Shown piece by piece: positions 15,688-24,508 of a DNA stretch of 64,000 nt. The stretch comes from M55B154 sp964486725 (lineage in GTDB: Bacteria > Spirochaetota > UBA4802 > UB4802): contig CAZAOK010000006.1 in assembly GCA_964486725.1 (NCBI GenBank), positions 1 to 64,000 on the forward strand, given 5' to 3'. A program made the position numbers and the translations under genes. A model generated the notes under the pieces. It saw only the letters and a list, made by a program, of their open reading frames with translations, was not told the DNA's origin and did not search any database. The first letter of the stretch is position 1. Each line of letters begins with the position of its first letter.

Positions 15688-16815
15688 TTACACTATACCA
15701 ACCATGTTACCTTCACGCCGAATGATACTGGACAACTCCAGCATAACAATCGCCTCGTTAACTTCTGCGCTGGATAACTGGAGTTGACGAACAAGTTCAT
15801 CAATTTCCATGTCTCCTTTTCGCAGAATGTTTACCATCAGCCCTGGAATTCCATCAATTTCTTTCGGGGTTGAGACACTTATATTCTTGTCTACATGGTG
15901 GTTTTCTACTTTTTTGCCTGGTTGATCCTGTGTCCGCATCCAAAAGCCGGGCAAACCATCAATGATATCAGAAGTGTTGAATACGGGTGTTGCTCCCGTT
16001 TGAATCAACCGTATACACCCTTCATATTCTTCATCAAATGCCATTCCGGGACACACGAATACTTCCCTGTTCTGCTCACACGCATACCTTGCGGTAATAA
16101 GCGCGCCGCTTTTTTGCGCGGCCTTAACGATAACGGTTCCCATTGACATTCCACTTATTATGCGATTTCTTCGGGCAAATGTCCAGTTGACAGCGTTTAT
16201 TCCGGGTGGGTATTCAGACAAAAGAAGTGAATGCTCCGATTCAGATATCCGGTTATAGATGTCTCGATTTGAATACGGGTACCGCTTATCTATTCCGTGC
16301 GCAAGGACTCCAATTGTCACACCGCCACTATCCAGCGCCCCGCAGTGTGCCTGCCGATCTATGCCAACTGCCATACCACTTACCACGGTAAAACCGGATT
16401 TCGCAAGCTCAGAGGCAATTTTCACGGCAACTGACGACGACCTGGCATCTGACTTTCTTGTACCCACCATGGCAATAGTGTTACGATTCAGCGTAGTTAC
16501 ATCAGCTCCCAGGTAATACAGAACAAGTGGCGGCCTTGCTATTTCCCTCAGAAGTGATGGATACTGCTCGTCCCAGAAGGTAACGATACCGAACCCGCCA
16601 CGCTGGCAGGCTTTCAGAATAGATGAGGACACCTCTAATGGTGAGCCGCTATACACCTGGGCGATATGTCCCTGGCATTGTCGTGATTCCGTTGAAAGAA
16701 AATCGTTATACACGACAGGTGGTGGATATTCTTTACAATTCTCCCATATGTTATTTTGAGATGGCGCACTTACCAGCGACAGGGCCACGGCGTACTCAAG
16801 CATATTGTTCTGCAT
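15688..16815 (-). CDS. dprA: DNA-processing protein DprA (Smf)
   Basis: This 375-residue protein has a Rossmann-type DprA domain: IAMVGTRKS, VVSGMAVGIDRQAHCGAL, IGVLAHGIDKRYPYSN and the WTFARRNRIISGMS block. A C-terminal winged-helix (DprA_WH-like) region spans about residues 315-375. DprA loads RecA on incoming single-stranded DNA during natural transformation, and it is also found in species not known to be competent. The ATG at 16815 overlaps the upstream TPR gene stop (TGATG). It precedes topA in many genomes; here a small haem protein gene intervenes. Confidence 0.93.
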   Translation of the reverse strand: MQNNMLEYAVALSLVSAPSQNNIWENCKEYPPPVVYNDFLSTESRQCQGHIAQVYSGSPLEVSSSILKACQRGGFGIVTFWDEQYPSLLREIARPPLVLYYLGADVTTLNRNTIAMVGTRKSDARSSSVAVKIASELAKSGFTVVSGMAVGIDRQAHCGALDSGGVTIGVLAHGIDKRYPYSNRDIYNRISESEHSLLLSEYPPGINAVNWTFARRNRIISGMSMGTVIVKAAQKSGALITARYACEQNREVFVCPGMAFDEEYEGCIRLIQTGATPVFNTSDIIDGLPGFWMRTQDQPGKKVENHHVDKNISVSTPKEIDGIPGLMVNILRKGDMEIDELVRQLQLSSAEVNEAIVMLELSSIIRREGNMVGIV

Positions 16816-17525
16816 CAATTCCCCCCCGATATTTCACGCATTATCCGCTGAATATTTTGCCTGCAATTCTCCCGGTACTCCCTGACCCGCGATGAGTCGG
16901 GCAGCTTTTGCAGATCAGCATACAGCCGTTCATATACGGAAAGCGCCTTTTGCGGCTCTTTATTCTCGTAATGAAACCTTGCCAGGGCAAACCTGGCCAT
17001 GTAATAAGAAGGGTTTGTAACCACAAGCTCTTTTAAGATCCGGGTTGCTTTTTCTTTTTGTCCTCTTGAGTAATAAAGAAAAATACTGTAGCTGTAACGG
17101 GCTTCGGTGTACTCAGGCTGTAGTGATAATGTCTTCCGGTAATGATATTCTGCCTTGTCCATGTCTTTATCACTATCCAGTTCAACTCCCCGGTTCGCAT
17201 AGGCAAGGGCCAGCTGGTAATGAACACGGGCAGAATCCCGACCATAGCCGATAGCCTTTTTCAGCGAGTCAATGGCCGGGTCCCATGAGCGCCTGTCGTT
17301 ATATTTTTCTCCAAGTTCCTGGTAAATGCTACCCAGTTGATCAGCATGTTCCATCTTTTCTGATACTTTTTTTTCGTATTTACCGGCTTCCTGTTTTAAA
17401 CGGGATATCTCATCTTTTCCAACTGTCTTCACCGATTTTAAAGTGAAGAGGTCATCCATGAATCCATTCTTACATCCGCTCATAAAAAGAACAGCCAGTA
17501 TTACTGGTAGTAATAATTTTTTCAT
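16815..17525 (-). CDS. TPR-repeat lipoprotein
   Basis: This 236-residue protein has a lipoprotein signal peptide (MKKLLLPVILAVLFMSGC; Cys18 lipidated) followed by a short coiled region and about four tetratricopeptide repeats. These include YQELGEKYNDRRSWDPAIDS, VHYQLALAYANRG and ARYSYSIFLYYSRGQ. TPR lipoproteins scaffold outer-membrane or envelope assemblies. No partner is named by the context, but it is translationally coupled to dprA. Confidence 0.75.
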   Translation of the reverse strand: MKKLLLPVILAVLFMSGCKNGFMDDLFTLKSVKTVGKDEISRLKQEAGKYEKKVSEKMEHADQLGSIYQELGEKYNDRRSWDPAIDSLKKAIGYGRDSARVHYQLALAYANRGVELDSDKDMDKAEYHYRKTLSLQPEYTEARYSYSIFLYYSRGQKEKATRILKELVVTNPSYYMARFALARFHYENKEPQKALSVYERLYADLQKLPDSSRVREYRENCRQNIQRIMREISGGN

Positions 17526-17617
17526 TGGTTCATTCCACTCTTAGTATTATACAGCTCCTATTATATTATACGTGAGAAATGCTCCTGTTGTTAAATTTTT
17601 TTAAAAAAAACTTGATG

Positions 17618-17631
17618 AATTACGCGTAATT
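17618..17631. promoter_or_regulatory. 14-bp perfect palindrome before a zinc-ribbon gene
   Basis: AATTACGCGTAATT lies in the divergent gap between the TPR lipoprotein gene and the small zinc protein, about 50 bases before the latter's start. It is directly followed by TATACT, a possible -10 element. A repressor site overlapping a promoter is plausible but unproven. Confidence 0.3.
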
Positions 17632-17680
17632 ATACTCTTTGAAAACAATCGGCAACAATAATTTCATCAAGGAGGTAATA

Positions 17681-17881
17681 ATGCTGCCAAGACCCATGCG
17701 CGCCAAAGATTTCACCTGCCTGTATTGCGGATCCAGACTTGAACTTACAATAAAGAATCTTCATATAGGAGAAAACATTGGATCATGCCCCATGTGTAGT
17801 GAAGAGTTCTGCCTCAAGATAGACAAAGAGGACATGGAGCAACTCTGGGAAGCGGAAGAGATAAGACCAACCGGGCACTGA
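17681..17881 (+). CDS. Small zinc-ribbon protein, function unknown
   Basis: This 66-residue protein has two CXXC knuckles, CLYCGS and CPMCSE, 22 residues apart, typical of a rubredoxin/zinc-ribbon fold. The start at 17681 is chosen because AAGGAGG lies 6 bases ahead; an upstream in-frame ATG lacks any such site. The C-terminus is acidic. It ends directly against the convergent HIT gene with no gap. Binding of zinc or iron is inferred from the cysteines only. Confidence 0.6.
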   Translation: MLPRPMRAKDFTCLYCGSRLELTIKNLHIGENIGSCPMCSEEFCLKIDKEDMEQLWEAEEIRPTGH

Positions 17882-18376
17882 CTATTCACCGCCATTACCA
17901 TGGAAGCGGTTTCTCATTCGCTTCATAACATCATTTGGGTCAATAACCATGACCCTGGTATCAGCAAGCACGTCAAGAAAACCTGTTTCATTGGGAAAGC
18001 GGGGAACAATATGCTGATGTATATGACTGATACTGGCCCCGCTCCATTGGCCCAGGTTGTACCCCACGTTAAAACCTGATGGTTTAAATTCATCTTTTAA
18101 ATACTGAAGGGTTTGCACCGTTAACCGGTGCATCTGCAGTGCTTCTTCTTCTGTCAGATCTTCCAGGTTCATTATATGACGCAGGGGAAAAATCATGAGG
18201 TGACCGGGATTAAAAGGATACAGGTTAACCGTAACAATGAAAAGATCTGTCCGGTACACCTCTAAAACATCAACGGCTGGGTCATGATCCCTTATGGCAC
18301 AGAGTATACAATCCACATGGTTATTTTTACTACCCACGTATTTTATTTTTTCGGTATTAAAAAGATGATGTCTCAT
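17882..18376 (-). CDS. HIT-family nucleotide hydrolase (Fhit/Hint-like)
   Basis: This 164-residue histidine-triad protein has the catalytic motif HIHQH near residue 118. An N-terminal zinc site is suggested by CILC paired with the conserved PGHLMIFPLRH region. These enzymes cleave phosphoanhydride or phosphoramidate bonds of nucleotides, such as AP4A or AMP-lysine. The length and the N-terminal CXXC place it with bacterial HIT proteins often annotated as AP4A hydrolases. Confidence 0.88.
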   Translation of the reverse strand: MRHHLFNTEKIKYVGSKNNHVDCILCAIRDHDPAVDVLEVYRTDLFIVTVNLYPFNPGHLMIFPLRHIMNLEDLTEEEALQMHRLTVQTLQYLKDEFKPSGFNVGYNLGQWSGASISHIHQHIVPRFPNETGFLDVLADTRVMVIDPNDVMKRMRNRFHGNGGE

Positions 18377-18393
18377 GCGTTCCCGGTTAAATA

Positions 18394-19278
18394 CTATTTT
18401 TGTACAATATTTCTTTTTTTCCTGGTAACAATCAATATGTAAACCGCGAATGAAATAATAATTAAAATACTAATACACGCGGTCAGCAGGTAAATCAAGT
18501 CAAGCCGCCTTACAACTGTTATTTTCGACTTGAGGTCATTATCCAGGTATTCAATTTCAAGTTCCACAAACTTCCTGGTGTATTCTATTTCCTGCTTGGA
18601 AAACACGTGCACCAGTTGATGGAAATAGCTTTTCAACTCCCTGTAACGCTCTTCTGTTTCTCCTTTCTCAACATGTCTTTTATCAAGATATTCGAAGGAA
18701 TCCTCTATATCCTCGATACTTTTTTCAATATTTGAAATCGCGGCTACCATCTGCCTGGAATACTCAACCGAATGGCAGTCTGAACAGGTGCGGTCAGAGA
18801 TAATATGCAAGGTTGAACGTTGAATATTATGTTTACCGTGACAACTGACGCAATTGGGTTCCCCTTCTTTCATTACAGAGGTATAATGAGGACTTCTTTT
18901 GAACTGCCTGTACGCGGTTGAATGACACTCCTGCCTGCCGCAAAATGTAAGCACTTCACGCTTAGAAGGCTTACCAATGAAATTATATTTTTTTGACTTT
19001 GCAAGCCGTGAATCGTTTACACGGGGGTTGCCACCGTGACAAATCTGGCATTCCCTGTTATTATCTGCATGTACACTTTCACGCCATTCCAGTAATACAG
19101 AACCGGTTTTCCCGCTTAGTGTTTTATGGCATTCAATACAATAATTAACCGCTTTTCTTTTATTCCGTGCCGAATCTTCATTGTTGTCCTGTTGCGCCAT
19201 TATCATGGCGAGTGGTGAAACCACACATAGGATAAACAACGACAGGCCAAAGGAGATATATCTTTGCTTCATTCTCAT
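18394..19278 (-). CDS. Membrane-anchored multihaem cytochrome c
   Basis: This protein of about 294 residues has a signal peptide and five candidate haem sites in order: CIECH, CQICH, CGRQECH (a CX4CH variant), CVSCH and CSDCH. A long charged coiled-coil follows, then a C-terminal membrane helix (LIYLLTACISILIIISFAVYILI). The topology is a periplasmic haem domain tied to the inner membrane, like NapC/NrfH-type or other quinol-linked electron carriers, though the anchor is at the opposite end. The start at 19278 has GGGG about 7 bases ahead; a GTG at 19287 is an alternative. No terminal reductase lies beside it. Confidence 0.78.
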   Translation of the reverse strand: MRMKQRYISFGLSLFILCVVSPLAMIMAQQDNNEDSARNKRKAVNYCIECHKTLSGKTGSVLLEWRESVHADNNRECQICHGGNPRVNDSRLAKSKKYNFIGKPSKREVLTFCGRQECHSTAYRQFKRSPHYTSVMKEGEPNCVSCHGKHNIQRSTLHIISDRTCSDCHSVEYSRQMVAAISNIEKSIEDIEDSFEYLDKRHVEKGETEERYRELKSYFHQLVHVFSKQEIEYTRKFVELEIEYLDNDLKSKITVVRRLDLIYLLTACISILIIISFAVYILIVTRKKRNIVQK

Positions 19279-19360
19279 TACCAGCACCCCGGGAAAATAG
19301 TATGACTTACTTACTTTTCGTCAAATGATGTTATAATAATTACATACTTATCGAATAACT

Positions 19361-19843
19361 TCAGAATGGAAACAGGGCATCCCCGGCAAATAGTACAAGC
19401 ATCCACAAAATTATATTAGTATATATACCGGCAACGATATCATCCACCATGATACCAACTCCACCACGGAGTTTCTGCAGCCTGTTGATGGGAAAAGGTT
19501 TCATGATATCAAAAAACCTGAATAGAACAAAAGCCATGAGTACCATTACCCAATTGTAAGGGAGGAAAAGCATTGCTATCCAGAAACCGATAATCTCATC
19601 AATGACTATCTCTGAGGCATCTTTTTTCCCAAAAAAAGATTCACCTGATTCGGCTAATCGAAATGAAGGATAAAGGAGAACAAGCACTATCAGAACGTTT
19701 GCCAGGCAACCGTAACTACCCAGCAACTGCTGTTCAATAATGTATATCAATACAGCCAGTAATGTCCCGGCAGTACCGGACATGACAGGAGAATACCCCG
19801 TGTATAAACCAGTGAACAATAATTCCTTTAATCTCATGGGCAA
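19361..19843 (-). CDS. pgpA: Phosphatidylglycerophosphatase A
   Basis: This 160-residue integral membrane phosphatase has the family motifs GYSPVMSGTAGTLLA, KKDASEIVIDEIIGFW and DDIVAGIYTN. It removes the phosphate from phosphatidylglycerol phosphate, the step after PgsA. Its TTG start overlaps the pgsA stop region (TAATTG) with AAGGA just upstream; an ATG six bases on is an alternative. Placement after pgsA is metabolically coherent. Confidence 0.92.
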   Translation of the reverse strand: MPMRLKELLFTGLYTGYSPVMSGTAGTLLAVLIYIIEQQLLGSYGCLANVLIVLVLLYPSFRLAESGESFFGKKDASEIVIDEIIGFWIAMLFLPYNWVMVLMAFVLFRFFDIMKPFPINRLQKLRGGVGIMVDDIVAGIYTNIILWMLVLFAGDALFPF

Positions 19844-20512
19844 TTAATCCTTTTGCGAATAAGGAGGCAGGAATAATCGCCAGTTTGAAACCATGTATCG
19901 CAGCCCTGAAAGGGCAGTCAGCAATGTAACCAGGGCCATGATAAAATAAGGCCCCAGAATCAACCACTTGTCAGGAAGTGAAGAATTCATAATGTCAATT
20001 ACTGTATTGTACTTAAGAAAACTGGAGGTTCCAAACTCATAGGTGACCTCCAACAGGTAACTCCTGAGAATTAACACCATTATTATTACAAAAATTGAAG
20101 TCATCTGAAAGGCGGTCTTCACTTTTCCGAACCTGCTTGTCTTGAGTTCAGTGCCCTTTCGTATGGCAAGGTATCGCATTCCGGTAATCAACAGGTCACG
20201 TCCAACAATTATTATCACCATCCAGAGTGGAATCAGTGGATCAAGAAAGAGAAAGGCTATCATGGCAGAAATCACCAGGAATTTATCAGCCAGGGGATCA
20301 AGAAATTTCCCCATATCCGTCTCCTGGTTAAGTTTTCTCGCACTCCACCCATCAAGCAGGTCAGTAAATGAAGCAAATGCGAATACCACAAGTGCCAGTA
20401 TGCGATGGCTTACCGTAGGGGTAAATACCAGGTAAAGGAAAAGAGGTATCAGAACGATTCTAAGAAGTGATAACAAGTTTGGTATATTCAGAAACAGGTC
20501 TCGTATATTCAA
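19844..20512 (-). CDS. pgsA: CDP-diacylglycerol-glycerol-3-phosphate 3-phosphatidyltransferase
   Basis: This 222-residue CDP-alcohol phosphatidyltransferase has the full metal-binding signature DG-X2-AR-X8-G-X3-D-X3-D in DLLDGWSARKL...MGKFLDPLAD, embedded in about five or six membrane helices. NIPNLLSLLRIVLIPLFLY at the front is typical of PgsA. It makes phosphatidylglycerol phosphate, the substrate of the next gene. The start is a TTG overlapping the rimO stop by four bases. Confidence 0.92.
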   Translation of the reverse strand: MNIRDLFLNIPNLLSLLRIVLIPLFLYLVFTPTVSHRILALVVFAFASFTDLLDGWSARKLNQETDMGKFLDPLADKFLVISAMIAFLFLDPLIPLWMVIIIVGRDLLITGMRYLAIRKGTELKTSRFGKVKTAFQMTSIFVIIMVLILRSYLLEVTYEFGTSSFLKYNTVIDIMNSSLPDKWLILGPYFIMALVTLLTALSGLRYMVSNWRLFLPPYSQKD

Positions 20513-21828
20513 GCTTTTTCTCCTGAGAGGTCATATTCCAGCGCATCCGTGATGATGGCTTTTACAAATGAATGTATACGAATGGAGTCTCCGGTCAAGA
20601 AAAAAATACCATCTACTTCAGGAGCATCATACTGGGTTCTCCCTATCCAGTTATAATCATCTACCTGTTCTTCAACCAGAACGGTAACTGTTGATCCGAT
20701 AAGTGACAGGTTTTTCTCTATGGAAATATCTTTCTGAATTTCCATCAACCTGTTAAACCGCTGCTGTTTCTTCTTTTGTGAAACTGTATCCGCAAGCTGC
20801 GCTGCCCTGGTATTCTCTTCCGGGGAATACATGAAACAGCCCACCCTGTCCAGCTTCATTTTCTGCACAAAGCACATCAATTCTTCAAAATCATCGTCGG
20901 TTTCACCGGGGTATCCCACCATGAAGGTGGAACGTATATGAATTCCCGGCACCCTCTCCCTGAATCGCCTGATAAGTTCTTCGTATTTTTTACTATTGCC
21001 GGTTCTCCCCATTGATCTCAAGATATGACTACTCACATGCTGCAGGGGAATATCAATGTATGGCACAACTTTTTCATTCTCCGCGATTAGATCGATAATG
21101 GAGTCATCCGCGTGATCGGGATGGCAATACAGCAGGCGAATCCAGAAATATGTATCAGAAATAGTGGATATTCTTTCCACAAGTTCTTTCAGCTCTGTTA
21201 CTTCATACCGGTAGGCTGCGATATCCTGGGCAACTATATTCAGCTCCATTGCGCCATTTTGCAGCGCAAGGGCGGCGTCATTACACACCTGGTCAGGTGA
21301 ATACGATACATGCTGCCCCCTGATCAGAGGTATGGCGCAATAGCTGCAGTTATTAGAGCATCCCTCGGCAATTTTAATATACCTGTAGGGAATAGTATCG
21401 ATAAGGGGAACTTTTGTAACCTGCGCAACCGGCTGAACATCTATGCCTAATACACGGCCCATCTCCGGAAGAAAATTCTCGTCAATGAGGCCATACACAA
21501 AATCAACCTCCGGTATCTCCGCAACCAGTGATTCCCTGTAACGCTGAGACAGGCAACCCGCAACAACCACAAAGGGAGACTGGTTGTCCTGCTGAATTTC
21601 AGCATCGTTCTTTAGCTGAAGAGCTTCGAAAATAACATCAATGGATTCTTCTTTGGCATCCTGAATGAAACCACAGGTGTTAATAATAACCAGCCGGGCA
21701 TCTTCGGGATTTTCCACAGGCTGGAATCCCGCCGACTCCAGGGTTCCCTGCAGGAATTCCGAATCAACGAGATTTTTTGAACAACCAAGTGAGATGATGT
21801 AAAATGATATAGTTTCCGGCGTATGCAC
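20509..21828 (-). CDS. rimO: Ribosomal protein S12 methylthiotransferase RimO
   Basis: This 439-residue MiaB/RimO-family enzyme has the auxiliary cluster cysteines Cys16, Cys52 and Cys92 in the UPF0004 domain and the radical SAM cluster Cys157, Cys161 and Cys164 (EGCSNNCSYC). A C-terminal TRAM domain follows. The SLGCSKNLVDSE start and RQHVSYSPD-like linker favour RimO over MiaB. It methylthiolates an aspartate of ribosomal protein S12. A GTG start (21828) follows the rodZ stop by two bases. Confidence 0.93.
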   Translation of the reverse strand: MHTPETISFYIISLGCSKNLVDSEFLQGTLESAGFQPVENPEDARLVIINTCGFIQDAKEESIDVIFEALQLKNDAEIQQDNQSPFVVVAGCLSQRYRESLVAEIPEVDFVYGLIDENFLPEMGRVLGIDVQPVAQVTKVPLIDTIPYRYIKIAEGCSNNCSYCAIPLIRGQHVSYSPDQVCNDAALALQNGAMELNIVAQDIAAYRYEVTELKELVERISTISDTYFWIRLLYCHPDHADDSIIDLIAENEKVVPYIDIPLQHVSSHILRSMGRTGNSKKYEELIRRFRERVPGIHIRSTFMVGYPGETDDDFEELMCFVQKMKLDRVGCFMYSPEENTRAAQLADTVSQKKKQQRFNRLMEIQKDISIEKNLSLIGSTVTVLVEEQVDDYNWIGRTQYDAPEVDGIFFLTGDSIRIHSFVKAIITDALEYDLSGEKA

Positions 21829-21830
21829 TC

Positions 21831-22988
21831 TTACCAGTCTTTAACCTGTATGTGATACTTATTGGGATTACCGGGGTCTTTGCGCCATGTTATCACCTTG
21901 TTTGCGATTTGCCCCGGCAATCCGAAGGTATAGGGCTTACCGTTTATTTTTGCCTTAAGGCCGCCCGCATTACCAATTTTTAACTGGATATACTCAGAGG
22001 CTTCCCATCTTTCACGGGTTCCGGCAGGGATTATCCCTTTCACCTTCTCATTTCCGTCAAGGTAAAGCTCAAGGTAGGTCTTCTGATTAAATTCAGCGTC
22101 AAAGACAATCTTTAAATTATTATCAGTATGCGCCACAACCTGGGTCCCCTGTGTCTCTTCTTTTTCAAATTCAGGCTCAACAATGTCACTCTTCTGATCC
22201 TCTGCTTTGGCTACTTCTTCATTGCTGGCCCCGCCAAGCATCACCCGAAGCTTGGCACGATTATCGGTCAGGCCTTTCAGCGTAACAATCACATCACGGG
22301 GAACACCCGGTGCGTCAATAGTGACAGGTTTTTCCATCTCCAGGGTATATGACATGCCTTCGGGCAGCAATTGCAGAGTAACACCCGAGTCAGCTATATC
22401 CGAAATGATAAACATTACCTCTTTGTTATCCACCATAAACTGGGCAGCTTCATTGTTATACAGCAGAATAAAACCACTCTGATTTGTTAATTGCATTGAA
22501 TGGATTTTTTCAATTTTAATTTCACTGTCCCTGGCAAGCTTATATTCATTCTGAATATTCGCGATTGAATCATCACCCTCAATATCGATATCCGATGTAA
22601 AGAGGGTAGCAGCCAGCCAGCCCACAATCAATATAACCAAAACAACCCCGACACCCAGCAGCATACTTTTATACTGTTCAACATATAGCGAAACCTGTGA
22701 AAGAATCGATGGACCCGTTGGTTTTGTAAGCTCTTCAATGGGCGTAGTACTTTCTCCAATCTTATATCCTTTATATGATTGAATGATCTCGTCAGCGTCC
22801 ATTTTAAGGTATTCGGCGTAACTTCTCAAAAAACCGGTAACATATGTCTCTCCCGGAAACTTTTCGAACTCTTCGTTTTCAAGAGCTTCAATATATATGG
22901 CCGACATATTTGTATCCCTGGCCACATCCCTGATGGTAAGTTTTTTGGCCTCCCTGGTGGCCCGCAGTTTTTCTCCTATTCCTTCCAC
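21831..22988 (-). CDS. rodZ: RodZ-like helix-turn-helix membrane protein
   Basis: This 385-residue protein has an N-terminal Xre-type HTH (about residues 5-70: LRATREAKKLTIRDVARDTN). One membrane helix lies near residue 110 (MLLGVGVVLVILIVGWLAA). Two or more periplasmic beta-rich segments follow, the last resembling the DUF4115 domain of RodZ (KGIIPAGTRERWEASEYIQ). RodZ links MreB filaments to the elongation machinery, and the mre operon lies at the far end of this window. The GTG start has GAGGAG 6 bases ahead and sits two bases after the lolA stop. Confidence 0.87.
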   Translation of the reverse strand: MEGIGEKLRATREAKKLTIRDVARDTNMSAIYIEALENEEFEKFPGETYVTGFLRSYAEYLKMDADEIIQSYKGYKIGESTTPIEELTKPTGPSILSQVSLYVEQYKSMLLGVGVVLVILIVGWLAATLFTSDIDIEGDDSIANIQNEYKLARDSEIKIEKIHSMQLTNQSGFILLYNNEAAQFMVDNKEVMFIISDIADSGVTLQLLPEGMSYTLEMEKPVTIDAPGVPRDVIVTLKGLTDNRAKLRVMLGGASNEEVAKAEDQKSDIVEPEFEKEETQGTQVVAHTDNNLKIVFDAEFNQKTYLELYLDGNEKVKGIIPAGTRERWEASEYIQLKIGNAGGLKAKINGKPYTFGLPGQIANKVITWRKDPGNPNKYHIQVKDW

Positions 22989-22991
22989 AAC

Positions 22992-23684
22992 CTACTCCTC
23001 GGATAACATTGGATTTTTAATTACGCGTGCTTTAGACGGGATGTCAAATTTGAAAATTCCATTGGGAAGGTTAACCCCTGTTTTAATATTACTAAAATCA
23101 ATTGTAACCTTTTTTCCTGATGACGTTTCACCTTCAGCACGACTTATAAAATATTTTTCATTGATCCACAACTTAATGGTACGATATCCGCTCCTGGTTT
23201 CCCTCTGTTTAAGGAAAAGGGTGTAGAATTTTTCACCATCTTTATTTGTTTCCGGCTGATCACTTGAAGCAAACTTATAGTGGTACTTAGAAAACAACCT
23301 TGTCAGGCCGCTCCTGGTTCCCGAAGAGAAGAGAGAGGCAGAATCTGAATTCAGATCCTGGTCTGCCACCACGTTCATACTTGGAATGTATATCCACATA
23401 CGGGAGCCATTTGAAATTATCTTTTGCCCATAGGGACTGCTGAAATCAACCAGCAGCTTTTCGGGGGCCTTGAATTTTACTGTACCCCGCTGATGAAGCT
23501 TTTTCCCAAGTTTATCAGATACTATAACGAAGTTTGCCTGGTAGGTCTTGACCTCTGAAAAAGTCTTTTTTACATTTTTTACCACATCGCTAACGGTGGT
23601 AAACTCGAAATTATACCCCATGGCAATACCGGCACTCATGAGTAAAACCAGTACTGCGCATACTGTTTTTAGTGATCTGATCAT
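22992..23684 (-). CDS. lolA: LolA-like outer-membrane lipoprotein carrier
   Basis: This 230-residue periplasmic protein has a signal peptide (cleavage near GIAMG) and the LolA core pattern: TYQANFVIVSDKLG, KLHQRGTVKFKAPEKLLVDFSSP, MWIYIPSMNVV. These form the half-barrel that carries lipoproteins from the inner to the outer membrane. It heads the lolA-rodZ-rimO-pgsA-pgpA run. Sequence identity to E. coli LolA is clearly low, so the broader LolA-like (lipoprotein-sorting) family is the safe call. Confidence 0.82.
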   Translation of the reverse strand: MIRSLKTVCAVLVLLMSAGIAMGYNFEFTTVSDVVKNVKKTFSEVKTYQANFVIVSDKLGKKLHQRGTVKFKAPEKLLVDFSSPYGQKIISNGSRMWIYIPSMNVVADQDLNSDSASLFSSGTRSGLTRLFSKYHYKFASSDQPETNKDGEKFYTLFLKQRETRSGYRTIKLWINEKYFISRAEGETSSGKKVTIDFSNIKTGVNLPNGIFKFDIPSKARVIKNPMLSEE

Positions 23685-23900
23685 TATACGACTATTCTCC
23701 TGATTTTTAGGATGGTTCCTTGTTAAACAACAAAAGTAATTTCAAACAGTAAAAAGTCAAATCAAAAAATCAGCTATAATAAAATGCAAAATTATTCTAT
23801 ATAACCCAAAAAGTGTTTAAATATTGTAGACAAATACTATTCCCTGTACTAACCTGTTGATAACAGAACAGATACAAATTCAAACCAGGATGAAACTACT

Positions 23901-24089
23901 ATGAAAGCAATCTTTATCGGGCAAAACAGGTTGAAAGAGGTCGACTTTGAAGACTTGTATCTTGACGATGAATTTGTAGCACTTCTCAGTGAATTTAATA
24001 TCCTTGAGTCACATATAGTATATTTTTCCGCCGGTGACGCGAAGATCAAGGAAATACTCATCAAGAAAGAACCATCCATATCAGCATAG
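23901..24089 (+). CDS. Small hypothetical protein
   Basis: This 62-residue acidic protein (MKAIFIGQNRLKEVDFEDLY) is not recognised. An AGGA lies 11 bases before the ATG, a weak but usable site. A convincing terminator follows at 24139-24162, which supports a real short transcript. The first half is rich in Asp/Glu and the second is a predicted strand-helix. The antisense frame is also open here, but it has no ribosome site. Confidence 0.45.
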   Translation: MKAIFIGQNRLKEVDFEDLYLDDEFVALLSEFNILESHIVYFSAGDAKIKEILIKKEPSISA

Positions 24090-24138
24090 CACACCACGAG
24101 ATTTACTGTACCTGAAACCGGCCATAAAAATGCCGCCT

Positions 24139-24162
24139 AAGCCGGTGATCACCCGGGCTTTT
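24139..24162 (+). terminator. Terminator after the small hypothetical gene
   Basis: AAGCC-GGTG/CACC-GGGCTT forms a short GC-rich stem with a palindromic GGTGATCACC top, followed by TTTT on the plus strand. Confidence 0.55.
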
Positions 24163-24508
24163 CGCGTAAATACTTGATCATTACAACAGCATCCCGAAAT
24201 GTGCAAACATCCCCAAAAAAATGACTCAAAAAATCAGGGGGTGGACGTCAAAGCAGTGAACTCAACCACACCCCCTGCATCATCCATGCGGGCAGTACCG
24301 ATACAATAAGAAACTGCGTGATAAAAAAACAGAATGTGTTGTCAAATGCCCCGTCACAACCGATACTTTAATATACTGAAATAAATATGCAATGAAACAA
24401 TAAACAAAAAATAATCCGACCAGACTGGTTTTTCCCTTGCATGTATAACCGGTATATGTAACTATAAGTAATCGTCAATCAAGATAAGTCAGGGTGATCC
24501 ACTATATC
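24163..24508. other. Intergenic region with an inverted repeat, no gene seen
   Basis: No ORF with a ribosome site is present. CAGGGGG at 24235 pairs with CCCCCTG ending at 24277 around a 20-odd base loop, a possible structured RNA or protein site. The last 100 bases are AT-rich and probably hold the promoter of the HD-GYP gene (candidate -35 TTGCAT near 24436), but no clear -10 element was found. Confidence 0.3.

Noticed and set aside
24163..24508. Missed coding gene in the gap before the HD-GYP protein
   Set aside because: Only frames shorter than about 20 codons with no ribosome site are present.
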